A stretch of DNA of 64,000 nucleotides, taken from contig NZ_LZSU01000019.1 in assembly GCF_001665575.1 (NCBI RefSeq), positions 248,001-312,000 on the forward strand, in the 5' to 3' direction. The DNA comes from Mycobacterium sp. 852013-51886_SCH5428379. GTDB taxonomy: Bacteria; Actinomycetota; Actinomycetes; Mycobacteriales; Mycobacteriaceae. A program made the translations under genes and the position numbers. Shown here one piece after another: positions 61,980-64,000 of the stretch (position 1 is the first letter of the stretch; each line of letters begins with the position of its first letter). The notes beneath the pieces were generated by a model. It saw only the letters and a list, made by a program, of their open reading frames with translations. It made no database searches and was not told the origin of the DNA.

Positions 61980-63442
61980 ACGAGCTCGGTTTCTGCCGGG
62001 CGCACGGGTTCGGTCGGCTCGTCGGGTTCGGCGGGACGGGTGCCGACCTTGCGGACTTTGATGATCACCGCACCGAGCGCGAGGATCGCGCCCATCGCGA
62101 CGAAGAACGCCCAGTTCATGTACCAGGATTCGGACACCGTGCGCGGCCAGACGATGTTGACGAAGGAGAAGGCGACCCACAGCAGCGCCAGGACCGCCAC
62201 CGGGGTGCCGAACCGGCCGAGGTTCCACGGTCCGGGAACCCACGTGCCGCGCACCCGGGCCACCAGCCCGGCCACCAGCGGGAAGAGGAACGCCATGTAG
62301 TAGCCGCCGGCGGTGAACGTCACGAGCACCGAGTAGACGTCGGTGGCCGAGATCAGGTAGACGAACGCCCCGATCACGGTGGTGACGAGGATCGCGTTGA
62401 TCGGCTGGGCCTCGGCCTTGGACAGCTTGGCCAGCATCCGCGAGGCCGGCAGCACCCGGTCGCGGGCGAAGGACCAGATGACGCGGGACGCGGTGGCCTG
62501 CAGCGCCAGGAAGCTCGCGAGGAAGCCGATCACGAACAGGAACAGGATGGGCTTGACGGCCGATTCGCCCAGCGCGCTGCGCAACACGTAGGTCACCGGG
62601 TCGGCTTCTTCACCGGAGGTCACCCGGTCGAAGTCGGGCACCGCGAGAGTCACGGCCAGCGACGCGTAGGCGATCACCAGGGCGATGAATCCGACCGAGA
62701 ACAACATCGCCCTGGGCACGCTGCGCTGTGGATCCTTGACCTCTTCGGCGATGGCGCCTGCGCTTTCGAAGCCGAGGATGGACCAGCCGGTGAACGCGAG
62801 GGCCGCCAGGAACGGCCCGGTCAGGTATGCCATCGACCATCCGCTGGTGAGGTCGATACCGTGCAGGATCGCACCGAAATCGTGGTGGCGGTGGAAGATC
62901 AGCAGGTAGGTGCTCAGGCCCACCGAGGCGATGATCTCGGCGAGGATGCTGCCGATCATCAGCGCCTTGAGGAACCCGCGGCCAAGGATGTTCGCGCCGG
63001 TGCCGGCCAGCAGGATCAGCAGTGCGACGACGCTCTGCTGTACGGCGGTGGGACTTTCGATCCCGACGAGTTGAGCCAGGAAGCCGGCGCCGCCGTAGGC
63101 GACGGTGGCCATGATGATGACCAGCGCCCACATGTGCACCCAGCCGGCCAGCCATCCGGCGACGTCGCCGGCCAGCCGCTTCGTCCACTGGTAGAGCGAA
63201 CCTTCGAACGGCCACCGCGAGACGAGTTCACCGAAGGCCAGAGCCACGAGGCACTGCCCGATGCCCACGATGATGAAGGTCCACCAGAAGCCGGGGCCCG
63301 CCGTCGCGATCGACAGCCCGTAGATGCCATACATCGCGACGATCGGCGAGATGAACGCGAACGCGAACGCGAACGCCGACCACAGAGAGAACTCGCGCCG
63401 CAATTCTCTTGGCGCGGAATCTGTTTGCGCATCTGATGTCAT
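61976..63442 (-). CDS. APC-superfamily amino acid permease
   Basis: Protein of 488 residues and about 12 membrane helices. FSLWSAFAFAFAFISPIVAMYGIYGLSIATAGPGFWW is the start. Family loops are GFESAGAIAEEVKDPQRSVPRAML and LQATASRVIWSFARDRVLPASRMLAKL. The short charged C-terminal tail is cytosolic. First gene of the catabolic operon, preceded by GGGAG. It is likely to import the compound broken down by the downstream enzymes. It differs clearly from the permease at 39105-40454. Confidence 0.9.
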   Translation of the reverse strand: MTSDAQTDSAPRELRREFSLWSAFAFAFAFISPIVAMYGIYGLSIATAGPGFWWTFIIVGIGQCLVALAFGELVSRWPFEGSLYQWTKRLAGDVAGWLAGWVHMWALVIIMATVAYGGAGFLAQLVGIESPTAVQQSVVALLILLAGTGANILGRGFLKALMIGSILAEIIASVGLSTYLLIFHRHHDFGAILHGIDLTSGWSMAYLTGPFLAALAFTGWSILGFESAGAIAEEVKDPQRSVPRAMLFSVGFIALVIAYASLAVTLAVPDFDRVTSGEEADPVTYVLRSALGESAVKPILFLFVIGFLASFLALQATASRVIWSFARDRVLPASRMLAKLSKAEAQPINAILVTTVIGAFVYLISATDVYSVLVTFTAGGYYMAFLFPLVAGLVARVRGTWVPGPWNLGRFGTPVAVLALLWVAFSFVNIVWPRTVSESWYMNWAFFVAMGAILALGAVIIKVRKVGTRPAEPDEPTEPVRPAETELV

Positions 63443-63552
63443 CTGTTCTCCCTTTCACCGCCCTGCGGACACGCAAGTATGGGCACGTCGTACGGGGCTC
63501 GGCACGCCGGACAGCGATGTGGGTTGTGGGTGCACAATCACCGGGCGCGCGA

Positions 63553-63568
63553 CTGTAGGGATCTACAG
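63553..63568. promoter_or_regulatory. Palindrome before the catabolic operon
   Basis: CTGTAG-GGAT-CTACAG, perfect 6-base arms, lies 111 bases upstream of the permease ATG in the 214-base gap between the divergent permease and polyprenyl synthase genes. It is a candidate PucR or other regulator site. The rest of the gap shows no further clear signal. Confidence 0.35.
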
Positions 63569-63656
63569 GGCCGCCGCGTCCGCTCCATGCGCGATGTGCC
63601 GCCGCGGCGTATCCCCCATACACTCGCGGCGCCGCCCAACGGAGAGTGAGGACGTC

Positions 63657-64000
63657 GTGCCGGACACCGACCAGACAGAATTCCTGTCGGCCCTCGAAGA
63701 CCATCTGCACGCCGTCGTGGCCGACATGGTCGCCGAACCGCTGCGATCGATCGACGACAGCCTGGGCACCGTCGCCGGGCTCTGCCGGTCCGCGGTGCAG
63801 TCCGGCGGCAAACGCCTGCGGCCTCGCTTCGCCTATTGGGCGTGGCGGGTGGGCGCACCGGCGGATGCGACGCCGCAGCCCCTGATCCGGCTCGCCGCCG
63901 CGCTGGAACTGCTGCACGCGGCGATCCTGGTCCACGACGACGTGATCGACAGTTCCGAGGTGCGCCGCGGGCAGCCGTCGGTGCGGGCGGCCCTGGCGGC
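63657..64000 (+). CDS. Polyprenyl diphosphate synthase, N-terminal part
   Basis: Partial gene cut by the right edge, 114 full codons. GGKRLRP (50-56) binds the diphosphate of the substrate and HDDVIDSS (93-100) holds the first Asp-rich DDxxD motif of trans-prenyl synthases. It builds geranylgeranyl or similar diphosphate from C5 units. GTG at 63657 follows GTGAGGA. Such genes (crtE/idsA) head carotenoid clusters in pigmented mycobacteria, but what follows is outside the window. Confidence 0.9.
   Translation, partial: MPDTDQTEFLSALEDHLHAVVADMVAEPLRSIDDSLGTVAGLCRSAVQSGGKRLRPRFAYWAWRVGAPADATPQPLIRLAAALELLHAAILVHDDVIDSSEVRRGQPSVRAALA

Noticed and set aside
1..64000. CRISPR arrays, tRNA or rRNA genes, IS elements, prophage
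   Set aside because: No regularly spaced repeats, no tRNA cloverleaf or rRNA sequence, and no transposase, integrase or phage protein was recognised on either strand.

Overview
The window is high-GC actinobacterial DNA, most likely from an environmental Mycobacterium (Mycolicibacterium type). Every backbone gene here has a recognisable place in one conserved mycobacterial block: aspS, a SRPBCC protein, a zinc metallopeptidase, an MmpS-like secreted protein, a radical SAM protein, hisS, a glyoxalase II-like hydrolase, ppiB, rel, apt, a solute-binding lipoprotein, secF, secD, yajC, gabT, carboxylic acid reductase, ruvB, ruvA and ruvC. From memory this matches the M. tuberculosis Rv2572c-Rv2594c order. 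GTG/TTG starts, ATGA/GTGA overlaps, apparently leaderless genes and a mycofactocin-type SDR fit the same group. No tRNA, rRNA, IS element, prophage or CRISPR array was seen.

Layout. 1-8.3 kb: a divergent HxlR regulator (cut by the window edge) and a thiolase around a perfect 25-bp palindrome, then an F420-type oxidoreductase and a DUF4436 membrane protein, aspS, and a peptidase/DUF885/DinB run. 8.3-14.5 kb: an accessory lipid-catabolic block (mycofactocin-type SDR, acyl-CoA thioesterase, TetR, amidohydrolase, paired acyl-CoA dehydrogenases) with a motif shared by two promoters. 14.5-16.6 kb: radical SAM protein, cold-shock protein with a strong terminator, an unlisted 38-codon ORF, and a secreted protein. 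16.8-21.6 kb: complete urtABCDE urea ABC transporter. 21.6-37.6 kb: small membrane proteins, a zinc alcohol dehydrogenase, then hisS through gabT.

37.6-43.8 kb: a polyamine/agmatine catabolic island (gabT, aminobutyraldehyde dehydrogenase, permease, YtcJ-like amidohydrolase, N-carbamoylputrescine amidase-like enzyme, TetR) with a clear operator. 43.8-51.5 kb: membrane protein, carboxylic acid reductase, a membrane diguanylate cyclase, and ruvCAB behind a LexA-like box. 51.6-53.8 kb: two paralogous small membrane proteins, then a TetR/hydrolase pair divergent around two overlapping operators. 53.8-63.4 kb: a formamidase/FmdB pair and a six- to eight-gene catabolic operon (permease, SDR, pseudo-SDR, ureohydrolase, CE4-type deacetylase/allantoinase-like enzyme, Rieske oxygenase, ferredoxin reductase, PucR regulator). 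The window ends inside a polyprenyl diphosphate synthase gene.

Taken together, the accessory genes lean to nitrogen scavenging (urea uptake, formamide, guanidino compounds or ureides, polyamines) and acyl-CoA catabolism. The most unusual items are the 53.8-63.4 kb operon with its paired catalytic and pseudo-SDR, a family of three long palindromes sitting between convergent genes, and several well-formed regulator operators. All functions are inferred from sequence motifs and gene order; no database search was run.
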